NCBI RefSeq assembly: GCF_019649055.1 | Contig: NW_026570437.1 | Location: 62,001-126,000 of the forward strand | Source of the DNA: Paramacrobiotus metropolitanus | Lineage: Eukaryota; Tardigrada; Eutardigrada; Parachela; Macrobiotidae | DNA: 64,000 bases | Direction of reading: 5' to 3' | In this document: in pieces, positions 1 to 13,000 of the stretch | Position numbering within the stretch: position 1 is the stretch's first letter | Layout of the letters: each line of letters opens with the position of its first letter | Program-made: the position numbers and the translations under genes | The notes under the pieces: model-generated | The model's database searches: none | Told to the model about the DNA's origin: nothing | The model's input: the letters and a program-made list of their open reading frames with translations, nothing else

Positions 1-208
1 AAGTAAATTACAATATTTTAATGATTTGCAATAACTTAAGAGTGCAGACCGATTAATCATAATTATTGATAATCATATTATTTTATACCATTTTTATCGT
101 GATAATTCTGTAGTCCGCTTTGAAATTATTTTGTTAATTAAATGAAATTTGTTTTATCAAATAAGGGTCTGGACTGTGGAGTTTATCCAGCTTTATGTGT
201 TTGTACAG
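1..208 (+). other. Partial intron of the corepressor gene
   Basis: AT-rich sequence ending in a TTTGTACAG acceptor at 200-208. It is the 3' end of an intron whose donor lies outside the window. No other feature was seen. Confidence 0.6.
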
Positions 209-3200
209 AGTACGCAGGATTGTATACAGTATTACTACCTCACCAAGCGCAAAGAGAATTACAAGCAGATGGTCAAGAAGCAGAAGGCCTTCCGGATGCG
301 CCGCGGCCCCAATAAGGTGCGGTTAATATTGTCAGTTGAAAAAAATGCATTGTCTTTACGGAATGTTATTGTTATGAATAAACTGTACTAGCAGACCAGC
401 TGACTGCGGAAAAATAATTTGAAAGTGCATAATGCATAGGACCTTATGAAATTTTTGTTGGAGTGGTGTAGTAAACTATATTCGCGTATTACTTCCGCAG
501 TGTGCCACTTCACTACGAAACCCTTGATATGTACATGAACATGCCGTGCAGTGATGGGCCATTTGTTTTCTTGGCAAATTGTCCTTTTTTGACGGATTCA
601 TTTTAATTTATTTTAGTCCGGATATATGTCAATTTCAGCGTGTTATTTTTTGGTACTGTACAGAGGCTGCAGTCGCTGGAGGAGCCGGTGACGCCGAGCA
701 AGATGGCGCTGAACACTTCGCTGCTGTCCAACAGTATTATGGACGTGGATGAGAATATTCAAGCCATTAGTACGTCAGTTTTTTTCCGAAATAATTTAGC
801 GATTTGTATGCTGATGGATGTGTTTGTCCTCGTTGTAGCCCTGACGATTCTGTGTCCGGCGCGGAAATGCCAAGCCGGTCGACGCGCCATCAAGCGGCTG
901 TTCAAGACACCCTCCGAGTTCCCCAATTTCGCTCACACATCACGCCGTCTCGGTACGGCAGGTTTTTTGGAAATCTGTTTTAATTGCACTACCTAGTTAA
1001 TAATTTACTGTTAACTACAGATTTAATGCCAAATTATTGTAATTACAAATTAATTTTTTACAGATCGGTGCAAATTAAGTCGGGAGGTTATTTACCATGA
1101 ATTCGACACTTTTAATTACACGTTTATTCACAATTTCACAGTATTAATTTGAGAATTATTCAGACAGATCCTGCACATTTCATGTAGGTTAATAGAAAAA
1201 ATAATTCAGACTAATAATTTCAAATTATTAATGCTAATAACTACAGAAAAATTTAGACTATTAATTCTAGAACATTTCATACAGATATTTGCGAATTAAT
1301 TCAGGTTAATAATTACAAACTGATTAAAGCTGTTAATTTCAAATCGATAGAAACTAGTAATTACAGAATAATTCATACTAAAAATTTCAAAATACTTACT
1401 GCAAATCAGTAATATTGGTTAATAATTGAAAACCTTACTGCGCACAGTTAGTTATAAACTCGCTGGGACCGGTAATCTCAGATTAATCCGTTTATTTTAT
1501 ATGCTGTAATTTAATATACTGTGTAATTGAATTTTGTTCAGAATTGCCGGACACGGCGACATCCTGCTGCAAATACTGCATCGCCTACATTGAGCGACGG
1601 CTGGGCCTGGGCAAGTGGAACGACGGGGAGGTGGAGCTGCTGAAGAAGGCGCTGCTGACGCACGGCACCAACTGGACGGCGGTGTCGAAGGCGCTGGCGC
1701 CCAAGCGCGTCCGCGACTGCATCCAGTACTACCGCGGACACGCCATGGAGCTCGGTCTCCTGTCCCTCCCGCCGCCCGATCTCCTGGCGCCCCATGACGA
1801 CGAATTCTCCCCCTGGACCACCAGCTCCTCCGACGACGACGAGGACGAACCCGTCCCCATCGACAAAGTGGCCGGTATGTGCAATCCAATTAAATTACGA
1901 ATTTATTTCAAATTAAATCGGGTGAAGCTTTTGGACATTTTCATATTGTGAATCTGCTGCCCGGGCAGTTCTGGTGATCCACTTGCCGGTTCTCTGGGGG
2001 TTTTCTTTCTGCTGCTTCCTATAGTATTTATGGTTTTCTGGGGTTTTTTTTCTTGATTTCTTTAGCGACATAGAGTGTGCAGCGGTCAATGACTGCATTA
2101 TTTAGCGATTTTAGTGGGTTTTTTTCCAGTTTGCAGTAAATGTATGTGCAATATGTTTGGTACGGTTTCGTAGAACAGTGGCGATATTCCGCGTTGTGGA
2201 CTACGCTTAAGACAGCAAAATCTAGATGAAATTACACACTAGTGACACTACTGATAGTAAAAGTTCGTTGTACAGACTTCTTAATTTTTGTATTTCGCCA
2301 CCGTCTGTATATTTTAATTCTGTTTTGCTGTATTTTTTTATTGTTATTATTATTCATTGTTATTACTGTGCCGCTATGTCCTAATTTGTTATTATTTTCT
2401 GTATTTTTTAATAGTTCTTTTATATGGACTTTTAATATTATGGTTACTTTGGCATTTTCTGTTTGTTCTCAAGATCATATCTGTATTGTATATGACGATA
2501 TTATTTCGTGTTTTTTTTATAAGTTTTTACTGTTTTTTACTAGGGTTATCCCGTCAGTTCTATTTTTTTGTGAAAAAATATTTTCGTATTTTTTCTTATA
2601 GAGTAATTATTTTGTCATTTTCTGTAAATTGTCGTTTTGTCATTTTCTGTAAATTGTCGTTGTTGCAGATGCCAGCCCGGTGCGGCCGGACGCCGGCAAC
2701 CCGCCGCTGATCCGCTCGCACAGCGTGGACAGCAACGCCACCCTCAGCGCCGACGAGGTGGACACGGAGGAGGACACGGAGAACACCCAGCCCCCGCCCC
2801 GCCCCCTCCTGGCGCCCCCCGCGCCCCACCAATACCTGGCCGCCTTGCCGCGCGCCGCCGCCGCCGCGCACTCCTTCAGCCCCTCGCAGCTGCCCGTGCC
2901 CGCCCACATGGACCGTCGCCGCTCTCCCTTACCGCCTGGCCAAGCGCCCCAAGGGGGCAACGGCCCGGCCTGTGTCCGGGATCTGATCCACCACGCCATC
3001 GAGAAGAATCTGGACAAGGATCGGCCCGGGCCGCCGTCGAATCCGGTGGACTTTAAAAGGCAGCTGGAGTCGCAGGTGCAGATGGTGCATAAGGAGCAGC
3101 GGCGGGGAGGGGTGGTGGAGGGAGGGGAGGTGCCGGTGGCGGTGCTGGCGCGGACGTCGCAGATGGTGGATTCCGATACGCGGATGACGCCGCATTTGTT

Positions 3201-6200
3201 GATTCCCCGGGGGACCGGGAGGGAGAGCGCCAAATCCCCCGGGGAGACGGAGGGCGCGCGGAGGTCACAGGTGTGTGTATAAAAATTGTAGATAATGTTA
3301 TATCGAAACATATAGACCAACTGTGAGAAAATATGGGAGATTTAGAGAAATAGATCGACAAAAAAAATCAGAAAAATAGAAAATATCTAGACAAAATATG
3401 GAAAATACCTGGACTAAATAAGGAAATATATGTAGACTCGTACTTATAAAACAAATATGGAGTATATAGAAAATATATCAACTAAAAGCAGCAGAGTAGG
3501 AAAATATGAAAAACAAATATCTAGGCAAAATATGAAAAAATATGGGAAACATGCAGACAAAATGTAGAAAAATATGTAGTCAAAATGTAAAAAAGTTATG
3601 GAATATGTGGAAAATATATTGACAAAATGCATAAAATATATCGATAAAAATTGTCGGAACTCCGTGGGATTTGGAAATAAATTTTTTTGAAAGCGTGCAA
3701 TAAGAAAATGTAAGAAATTTTGCCTTGGAAGCCGTGCTTTGACCAGCAGAGTCGCTGGGCACACTGTGAATGAAGAAAAGGGTTTTGTGGTGTAGTGGCT
3801 CTTGGGCGTGTGTGGTGCAGCAGACCGGCTGTACACTGTCGGGTCCCATGTGCTCACCGTGATGCGGCATTGCCGCGCTGGACACCGTCAACACTGTCTG
3901 CAGTCGGTGCAGACTCCACAGCAGCCCCATGTTGGCCCGATTCTTGCCGGTGTTCAGCGCGGCAACGCCGCATCACGGTGAGAACATGGGAGAGACAGTG
4001 TAAAGCCGCGCTGCTGCACCACAGACGTTCAAGAGCCACTACACCACAAAACTCTTTTTTGTGCCGGGTTATAAACTTTCTTGGGCATGCTATATATCTT
4101 TTTAATATTATTTTTCATAAATTGTGTATATTTTGTGTATATATTGTTGTGTATATTTTTTTGTTAATTTTTTTATTTATTTTTATATGATATGTTTTAC
4201 AAATATATGAAATTTGTACAGGCGCAGGCGTACCAGTACAGCACCCGGCAGAACCTGCTGACGGATTTCGCCACCAGCCGGCAGCTGCACGCCGAACAAG
4301 AAGGCAAAGGTCGCGGTCCGAGCCAGCCCTCGCCCTACACCTCCGCCGCCTACGACACCCACCCGATGCACGTGCAAAGCGCGCCGCAAGTGACGCAGCC
4401 GGATCCCCGCTTCGTGCAGCTGTACTCGCCGTACGTCGCCTACCTGCCGCCCGGAGGGGGGCTGCCGTATAACATGGTCACGCCCGAGTACATGGAGCAG
4501 CTGGCGGCCGCCGGCTTCCCGCCCGTGGGCTTGGGCGCCGCCTCCATGATGCCGGCGCTGATGGCGCAGGGCGGACAGCAGCAGCGCGGGATGCCGCAGC
4601 AACAGCAGCAGCAACAGGCGCCGCCGCAGCGGAGTATCACGCTCGGCACCGGACGACCCGGTGAGAATGCACTGAAAATATTATTCTTATTAAAATTATT
4701 ATATGATATTCTTTATTGGCAGTAGCCACCAAAATAACGATAGCTGCAAGCGCTGCTACACTACTTAATAGTTAAAAATTACCCGTTAAAAAAACAATTA
4801 AGCATTACCAAAACTGTTATTATTTACTAAAATGTTTTATTGAGTTTATTACGTACGTTTTCTTGAGAGTTATTTGTTGCGAATTATTCTTAAAATGCAC
4901 GAAACATTTTTGGCGGAAATGTCTACTCCTGTGGACGTATTTCTTCGGAATTGTTAGTTCTGTTTTTATTCGGAATAATTTACTGCTTTTTATTTTTCAG
5001 ATTATTTTAATATTAATATTGCTGGTTATTATTTTATTTGTTGCTGTATAAAATAATTAATTAGCGGCAACAGGCTCCGCCGCAGCGAAGTATCGGCATC
5101 AGACGACCCGGTGGCAGTGAAATTAAATCATTAAATTTTAAAAAAATGTTGTTCTTTGACGTTTTATCGAGAGTTATTCAGTGTGAATTTGGGGAAAAAA
5201 AGGTTCTTTAAACGCACAGACATTTGCGCTAAAATCGCTACTCGAGAAATTAATTTTGTACTTATTTTGGTTGATTTATTTCCTTGTAGTATTATAATTA
5301 TTTTAGTTGTAAAAAAAACTTATTTTAAAACTGATGATAAAATGATATCAGTGGAATATTCATATTTGCTCATTTCAGTTTCTTTTCAAGTTTTCGACAT
5401 TTATTAGTGCATTATTATAATTGTAATTCAATACAATGCACTGAATAAATGCGGAAAATTATAATTATAATACTATAATGCACTAAATAAATTAATGTCG
5501 AAAAATTGAAATAAGTGTAAATGAGCAATTTTGAATATTCAGCTGAACTGCCGTGAACCAGCGTTAAAAGAGTTTGCATTGGCCGCTGTACTACAATAAT
5601 TCTCAGTTTACTAATCAATACACAAGTCGGGATAATAGTTGCGTCAGCGTGTAAATCGTCGTGTTTAACACGACTCCAGCGCGGTACTAATTTTTTAACA
5701 CTGATACCATGCGTAAGATTGATTGATAAGTAAAATGCATGAATACAGTAATTATTGTGCGCGTCCAGTGAAGAGGGTATCACGCGTGGGGAACCGGACG
5801 ACCCCGTGAGAATGCAGTTATGAATTGTTCACAAATTTTACAATTCTGAAACAAATATTTATAGAAAATAGAATTTAATTTAAATCAGTTTTGGAAATAT
5901 TCTGTAGAAATGCACAACCATTTCCACTGCAAATATTTTATGAATTTTTAATTAGTAGTTCTGTTTTTTTAATGTTTTCCAGTGGTGTAAAATTATTTTC
6001 GTGCCAATTATTATGTTATAACAATAGTTTACATATCAAAGGAAGACTTACATCAAAAAAGGTTTAATAAAAAAGTATTATACTTTAGCTATTTAGCTAT
6101 ATGTAATATTATACATTGTTAAATATAAGTAATAAAAAAAATTCTTTTGGATATTCTATCGTTATTCACTTTGAGATCTTGGGGGAAAGATTCTGTTGAA

Positions 6201-8092
6201 ATGACAACCACTTTCGCAAAAATTGCTACTCGTGCTAACTGCTTTTTTTCATTCTTAGTTTCAGCGTAAGTTGCTTTTTTTCAGTCACATTAAATTTATT
6301 TTTCTTTGTGTTATTAGTATTAAAATTCTCCTAGTAAAGGGCAAGGTGAAATAAAAAATTCGAAAGAATTCTTTATTGTTGACTGTTAAACAACTTGTAC
6401 GGGCGCAATGTATCATAATTTCACCAACGACTTGTGAGCCGCTACACTACCATAATTCTTCAGATAGAGCGAATATTGTTGTCCTTGGGTAAATCGTCGT
6501 GTGCAGATGAACTAATGAAAATGTCTGAGACAATTTCGAAGTAGAAAAGTAAGAATGAAATTCCTCGATAAATGGAAATTTCTACAAATTGTGTGTGCGT
6601 CCCGTGAAGAGAATCGTGTGTCGCAGGATTGCCGGGTGAGGAGTCGGAGCGGGAGAACGCCAGCCGGGACCGTATGCAGACGCTGGCGGCCAACCGCGGC
6701 CTGTTGCGGGAGAGCGAGAAGCGCGGTAAACCGGAGGTGATCACCATCGACGAGACAAGAAGAGACCAGACGTCGCCGGGCGCCGGTCAGGATATGAAGT
6801 TCTACCCGGCGGCCGGGCACCACGCTCTGATGAAGGGCGGGCAGGAGGGCCAGTCGGCGCCCCACAAGGGCGGCCGCGGCGGCGCCGAGCCCAATCCCAA
6901 TCTGACGGCGGGGAGCCTGATTGACGTGATTATCACGCGGCAGATCGGCACGCGGCCGGGTCAGCAGCCGCCCGGGCCCGAGCAGAACGCGGCCAATTCC
7001 CTCTCCGTAGTGGCAGGTTAGTGGCGGTGGATTTTTTGCTGTTAATTTTTTTTCTTCTGGCAGTAAATTTTGATAGATTAACAGATTATTTAGCAGATTT
7101 AGTGTCTGCCGTAATTAAAATCATTTTTACGTTAAGTATTGTAAGAAAAATTTTAGTTAGAATAAAATTCAAATTAATGTCGGTTGAACGCAGAACTGAA
7201 AAAAAACTGTTAAAAAATTACTTGGAATAAATTGCTGATGCAACCGAAAAATTAGAACAAAATGTAAGAGTAAAATAAAATTGATAATAAAATTTGAATT
7301 AATATCGACTGAGCGCGGAGTAAAGAAATATGCGGATAAATGTTGAAGAAATATTAGGAATAAAACTGCTGATTCACCTGAAAATTATAAAAAATAGGAA
7401 AAGTGCATTGGTGAATAAAATTAAGATTATGAGTTGAAGAGCTTAAAAACAGGCGGATAAATGTGAAAAAATGAAAGGAAGAAAATTGCTGATTTTCAGC
7501 AGAAAACCTAAGAAAAATTAGAAGAAAATGCGAATAAAATTCCGAAGTGATATCGGTTGAACACACAACTGTTTTCCCACAGGCGGCAACGCCCACCTAC
7601 AGCACCCCCTGCCCACCGCCGCCCACCAGCACCCGCACATGAGCAGCGGCAGCAGCAGCCGCAAACAACAACAGCGCCGCGACGAAGAAGCATTAGCCGC
7701 GTTACACAACAAGCCCTTCACCCTGGGCGAGCACATTGAGCAGATCATCGCCAACGACTTCTCCCGCAAGGACGCCCCCGGCCCGCCGCCCCCCATGGAG
7801 CTGTCCGGGCGGGCGCCCCATGGGCGTGGCCAGTCCCCTGCAGCCGCTGTCCGTCAGTCCGCTGCCCATGGGGCTGGGGATGGGGCTGGGGCCCGTGGTG
7901 TCGCTGTACCAGCCGTACTCCCCGGCCAACTGGAAGCGGCGGATGCGGATGGACGAGGGGGACAGTCCGCCGCCGCTGGCCCCGCCCCCGCCGCCCCCGG
8001 GGCCGAGTAAGGTCGTGGCGACTATGGTGGAGTATGAGCCTATCTCGCCGGCGGAGAAGGAGGAGAATTCCGATGAGGAGGAGGATGTTTGA
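209..8092 (+). CDS. NCOR: Nuclear receptor corepressor (NCoR/SMRTER family), 3' part of gene
   Basis: Nuclear scaffold that links unliganded nuclear receptors to HDAC3 complexes. Exons inferred from GT/AG sites and phase: 209-316, 664-769, 839-952, 1542-1874, 2669-3270, 4222-4660, 6627-7016, 7583-8092. The first visible exon holds the end of the first SANT (deacetylase-activating) domain, with CIQYYYLTKRKENYK. Exon 1542-1874 holds a second SANT domain (GTNWTAVSKALAPKRVRDC), preceded by a Cys-rich stretch (CPARKC, CCKYC), then an acidic tail. Exon 2669 has DLIHHAIEKNL; exon 4222 has LLTDFATSRQLH and Gln runs. Two CoRNR-type receptor-binding motifs follow: LIDVIITRQI in exon 6627 and LGEHIEQIIANDFS in exon 7583. 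The summed exon length is 3n+1, because the last exon changes frame near 7805-7830. The tail up to the TGA at 8090 (YEPISPAEKEENSDEEEDV) looks genuine. The 5' exons lie before the window. Family assignment is strong; the weakest exon calls are 664-769 and 839-952. Confidence 0.85.
3772..4062. mobile_element. Foldback/MITE-like element in corepressor intron
   Basis: Two inverted arms, about 3782-3887 and 3946-4052, are close to 90% identical by eye over about 106 bp. The outermost 23 bp (3782-3804 against 4030-4052) match perfectly, and the loop is about 58 bp. It sits in the intron between exons 2669-3270 and 4222-4660 and is GC-richer than its surroundings. There is no coding capacity and no convincing target duplication. 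It could be a non-autonomous DNA transposon, or a long hairpin able to make double-stranded RNA. Confidence 0.75.
4607..5825 (+). repeat. Degenerate tandem duplications carrying an exon end into the intron
   Basis: The 3' end of exon 4222-4660 with its donor is echoed twice downstream. The real copy (about 4607-4680) contains GGACGACCCGGTGAGAATGC. A copy at about 5066-5125 keeps the Gln/Pro-coding stretch CCGCCGCAGCGAAGTATC and AGACGACCCGGTGG. A copy at about 5768-5825 keeps GTATCACGCG, ACCGGACGACCCC and GTGAGAATGCAG. The following intron sequence at 4857 and 5158 (GAGAGTTATT) is also related. The copies look like ghost exons left by tandem duplication. Confidence 0.65.
5562..6626 (+). repeat. 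Second pair of related intronic segments
   Basis: Segments about 5562-5790 and 6405-6626 share ordered blocks: GCCGCT(G/A)(T/C)ACTAC followed by ATAATTCT, then GTAAATCGTCGTGT, then GTGCGTCC(A/C)GTGAAGAG. The second copy runs directly into the acceptor of exon 6627-7016, so an intron/exon border was duplicated here too. Confidence 0.55.
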
Positions 8093-10099
8093 AGCGCGGA
8101 AGATGATTTTTCTCCGGAATTTTGATTATTTCGACGAGGAAAATTGTGGAAAAATTCCGACGAGGAAAATTGCGGGAAAAAAATTAATTCCGGATGAGGA
8201 AGATTATTTTCAAATGGATTTCTTCTTATTCTGATGAGGAAAATTATGTCTGGACGCGGAATTTAATTATTCCGACTGGGAAAATGATTTTCTGGATGGA
8301 TTTCTGTTATTTTGAAGAGGATGACGATTTTTGAATGGATTTTGAAAATTCTAATGAGGATTTTGAATGGTTCTGATGTCGGGAGGTTGCGGGATTTTTA
8401 AATGGGTGTCTCGGTGAATTCGGGGGGCGGGGTTCTTCTTCAAAAGGGGGGCTGGGTGTTTTTTGAATGGTTTTTTTGTTGTTGCGGTTGTCTCTGGTTT
8501 TCTCGCGATTTTAATCCGATTTTAGCATGGGCGTTATTTATGTTTAATGGTGAGAAATTCAGGGGAATTGGTGTGTCTGTTTGTGTATGAGTTTGTCTGC
8601 GGGGAATTGTGTAGATAAAGCTTCTAATTAATTCCTCGCGTTCGGCTGATGCGGTGAATGACGATTGGAATTAATCCAGTTATTCTCCAAATAAAAATAT
8701 TATTATTCGATACAGCGGCAAATTTCCTTCCCGTTTGATGATGATAATAGAAGACTGAACATTAATTATCTTTTTTGTAATTTTTAATTAATTAATTATA
8801 TTATGAATAAGACAAAGCGTATTAATCAGTTAATTAATTAGTTAACGATTCAGTGATTTATATTTTTTTATGATCAGCAAATAATTAATATTCGAAGAAG
8901 TCGCGCACGCCACCGCCCAGGTAATGGCAGTTTTGGAATGGATTGGTAAGTTTTTACATTCTTTCTTCTGGTTGAGGTGTTCTTGATTATAATAGACCGT
9001 AGATTATATAATTACCACTAAATTATTTAAATAAAGCGCAAGATACGTTTTCGTATCGATTAGAATAATTTTAGGAGCAAATCGTGGGAAGTATGGAATT
9101 TTGTCGCTGTCGAGTGTCGAGCGGTTAAAATCAAGCCAATTTTCATGGGGCGCGCAGGCGCTACATCCTATACTACTAACTAGGTAAACTTTTACGTTGC
9201 GCAGTCGTACAGGTTATGCCTGTACGTACGTACAACCCGCCTGGACTGTCAGTGTCGAGTGTCGACACAAAGGCAGCGCAGTTCAGTGCAGCGTTAAAAT
9301 TTATTTTCGAGTTGCGTTTTTATATTTGCAGTCGTTTACGGTTTACAGTGGTTTTTCTCAGCGTTTCTGTCGAATAAGTCGTACACCGTTTTCAGCTGGT
9401 TGATGGGAAGTGTGTACTCGTGCGAGTGACGAGCAGTACAAGCAGTACGAGCACGTTGGAGCCTGCAGGTGGAAGCCAGCGTTCATCATTCTGGTGCGTG
9501 ACAGTCAAGCAGCCTAGTCATACAGTGCAGTACGTTGGCAGTCTGAGTTGGCCTGCATTCCGCGGAAAGCCTCTGTTTTCCTCGCTGCGGACTGGGGCGG
9601 CCTGTTGTCCTGTACTGTGTGTGTGTGCGAGGGGAAGTTCCCCGTGGGCCGTGGTGGGCACGCGACCGACCTCGTACCAGTCTCAACGTCAGCGACGCAG
9701 TACGTATCAGCTGTTCCACGGTTGTTCATCGCTGTCCTTCCGCATTTCCCCGTTTTTGGCGCACGTGCTGGACGACAATATTTTTTCCTACTTTTTCTGC
9801 TCTAAACTTTGTTCCTTCAGAAGAATTTATTTTTTATCCATTAGAAAAGCAGTGTATGCATCGAATAATAATTTATTAATCGATTTATTTGGTTAATTCT
9901 TCTGGTTTTTATTTTAATTGGATTTCTGGCGGCGTTGTTTAGTGCTGATGTGATCTTCCGTCGAGGAGTGTGATTGGAAATTTGTTTGGAAGATTTTCCC
10001 GTTTTTTCTGGAGTTGTGTGGCGATCGGGGAGCGTTGTTGTTTGGAGTGGCTGTCGTAGTGCAGTGGCTCCGCTGTCGTCCCTCTTTGCTGCTGCCGTC
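8093..10099 (+). other. Corepressor 3' UTR and spacer to phosphoserine phosphatase
   Basis: The 3' UTR begins with degenerate GACGAGGAAAATT-type repeats (about 8130-8260), which echo the acidic GAT/GAG codons at the end of the coding sequence. A polyadenylation signal is at 8690-8695. An AT-rich spacer follows. Sequence from about 9190 is GC-richer and probably holds the promoter and 5' UTR of the phosphatase gene; I cannot place the start site. Confidence 0.4.
8690..8695 (+). promoter_or_regulatory. Polyadenylation signal AATAAA
   Basis: Canonical hexamer about 600 bp after the corepressor stop codon, in AT-rich sequence and on the coding strand. It is the best candidate for the 3' end of that transcript. 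Confidence 0.45.
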
Positions 10100-13000
10100 A
10101 TGCCCACAATGAGTCCGCCGACTGTCCGCACTTCCAGGTATGTCTCCTGTAATTTGTCATAATTGTTCGCCATGAAAAAATTTTATCTTGAACCTGTTGT
10201 TGCCGTTTACGCAAAAACAGCGAGTTTGTTAATTTATTTAACCGAATTATCGTTTTAATGTGTTTTTACCGGTTTTCTCGATTATTTTACAGTTTTTCTG
10301 GTTTGTGCATTTTTTGATAAATTAGTGGTTTCATTTTTGGCATTTAGCTGAATCATTTCTGGCTGCAGGGTGGATTTTTAAACTCGTTATTCTACTTTCG
10401 CCGTCATTCATATTTTCCGAGTAATAGTAATTAATGCAATTTAATTATGCTTGAAAAATAATTCGGACAGTTCTCGATCCGCTGATTCCAACATTTCATC
10501 AACGTTTGGTCGCTTTCGAATAAATGAACTAATTTTGTTTTAATTATGATTCATTGGTCAAGTGATTTTATAATTTGTTTTCCTTTATTTTTTAACAAAT
10601 TTATTTTATTTTATTTTATAAACTGACTGAACATTACGATGAAAAATCAAGGCGAAACAGTTAGTTCTATCTCCAGTTTTTTGTTGGTTTTGTCTTTAAT
10701 ACTAAGTTACTAACCAGTTAATAATAACTACCACTGCAAATTGTGATTAATAATTAGGACAGTTAATTGTTTAATTGGAATTTAATTCCAATTATTTACT
10801 GATTTAATTGCATTTATTAATTAATAATTGTAATTATCATTTAAAATTGCGATAAAAAATCTAGACAATTGATTGAAAGTGTAACGATCGGAAGTGCAAT
10901 CGGACGGGTCCGGTATGTGTTCAGCGATTGTAGGAAATCGAGCACAGTGTTGCATAAGCACTGTGTGTCTTCGGTGAACGAATTTCCTTTGTATGTGGAA
11001 TGTAGCATTTTTTTGCGGAACTGTTTGGCGCGCTGGTCCGCGGGGCAAATGTTGTTAGTTAGTGTTAGTGTTAGCGGCAAGGCCGGCGCATGGGCCGACC
11101 TCTGACCTGCTTTCCCGGCGCAGCTGACGCGTGTTCTTTCTCCTCATACCGACCGAGTTACTGACCCGCGACAGAATAGCACACGCGATGGACTCTCGCC
11201 GTTTGGCCACTGCTATTCGAAACTGTCGAAAGTCGACACACAAATCGAGGCCGTCTCAGTTTTATGGCATAGGCATTTTTGGCCGATTTTTAACGGGATT
11301 TATGCCCCATTTTCAGCCTGTTTTTAACGACGAAGATATTTGGAATCGCAATAAAATATTCGGAATAATTGCCTAGAAAATACCAAGCAGATTTAGGACT
11401 TAGGTTAGCCAGAAAATAAGCTGCTTTGCCAAAAAAATATTGAACTGAGGAAGAATAGAATTAATGACGGTTTTTGAATTTTAGAAATGGACAAATATCC
11501 CCGTAATAATTTTTTATATTTATTCAGGAATTATATCAATAATTTTTGGCCACAGTTGATTAATTTGGAAGTTATGAAATTATTATTAATTTTCTGTTTG
11601 GACAGTTCTTCAATTTCGAGAGTTAGCACAATTTTCTATTTTTTTTCGTTAGTTATAATAATAAATTTTTGACCGTATTATATAACATATCAATTAAATA
11701 ATTGGGATCTTTTTGTAAATTAAATATTTTAAAATTAAAATTAATACGACAGTCAGTTAATATGACGGTCAGCACAGGGGAAATAATTGTGCCGAATAGT
11801 GGTATCATCTGTTTGCCTGCGCAAAGTAACAAGAAAAATAAGTAAGAAGATATTTTTAAAAAATAATAAATACATTTTAAATGAATAAATATCTTTCAAA
11901 GAAAAATTAAATGACAGAAAATGCCTGCAATTCGTGCTTTGCTGGGTTAGATTGGTGCACAAGCGGTCGGCGTCGTGCGACGCCAGTCCGGAGACGGTGC
12001 GGGCGGTGTGGCGCGCGGCGGACGCCGTGTGCTTCGACGTGGACTCGACGATCACGCCGATCGAGGGCATCGACGAGATCGCCGGCTTCTGCGGCGTGGG
12101 GAAGGAGGTGAGCGAGTGGACCAAGCAGGCCATGGGCGGCAATCTCCCCTTCAAGACCTGCCTCCGCGAACGCCTCAACATCATCCGGCCGACCCGCCTC
12201 CAGACCGAGACCTTCATGAAGACGCATCCGCCCCTATTGACCGAAGGCATCCAGTAAGAACAGCAGCAGGAAAATCAATCAGGGATTTTTCTTTGATTTT
12301 TCCTAAGAATTTTCTTAGGTTTATTAATTGTTTTTAATTTTAATTGGATTTTAGTTAATTTTTAATTTTATTTATTTTATTTATGCAGTGATATTTATTG
12401 GCTCCAACGCATTTTTTTGACGAGGAATAATCTCTACTTAAATCTCTACTTAGATTTTTTTCCCGGATTTTTCGTCTTTGATATTTTATATCATCTTTTA
12501 TGTCAGGAATTTGTCCAGTTTTTTATTGGGTTGCTGATCGATTTTATTATATATTTTTTCATATATTACGGTATATTATTTTCGTATTATTTTTTATGTT
12601 TTTACGGTGTTATTTTGTGTAGGGAGTTGGTGGAAGCGTTGCGGGCGCGCGGCCGCGAAGTGTACCTGGTCAGCGGGGGTTTCGACTTCTTCATCCTGCC
12701 GCTGGCGCAGCTGCTGGACATTCCCGCCGAGAACGTCTTCTGCAACCGTCTCATGTGGTATTATAACGGTACGCGCTATTTATCGTAGTGTAGTGGCCAG
12801 GGCTAAACAATCACATTTATTTCTCCGATATTTTTCTTTTTTGTAAATGTTGTTCTGTTATTGGCATTATTTTACATGTTATGCCATGATTATTTTCCGA
12901 TTTTTATCCAGACTTTCTTCTGATATTTTCCAAAAGAAGCGAATTTAAATTGTTAAAATTTAGAAAATTAGAAAATAAAATGTAGATGATTTAATTAATT

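Noticed and set aside
2242-2710. Hydrophobic plus-strand frame suggesting a membrane protein
   Set aside because: It is T-rich intron sequence of the corepressor gene; Phe/Leu/Ile codons come from poly-T composition.
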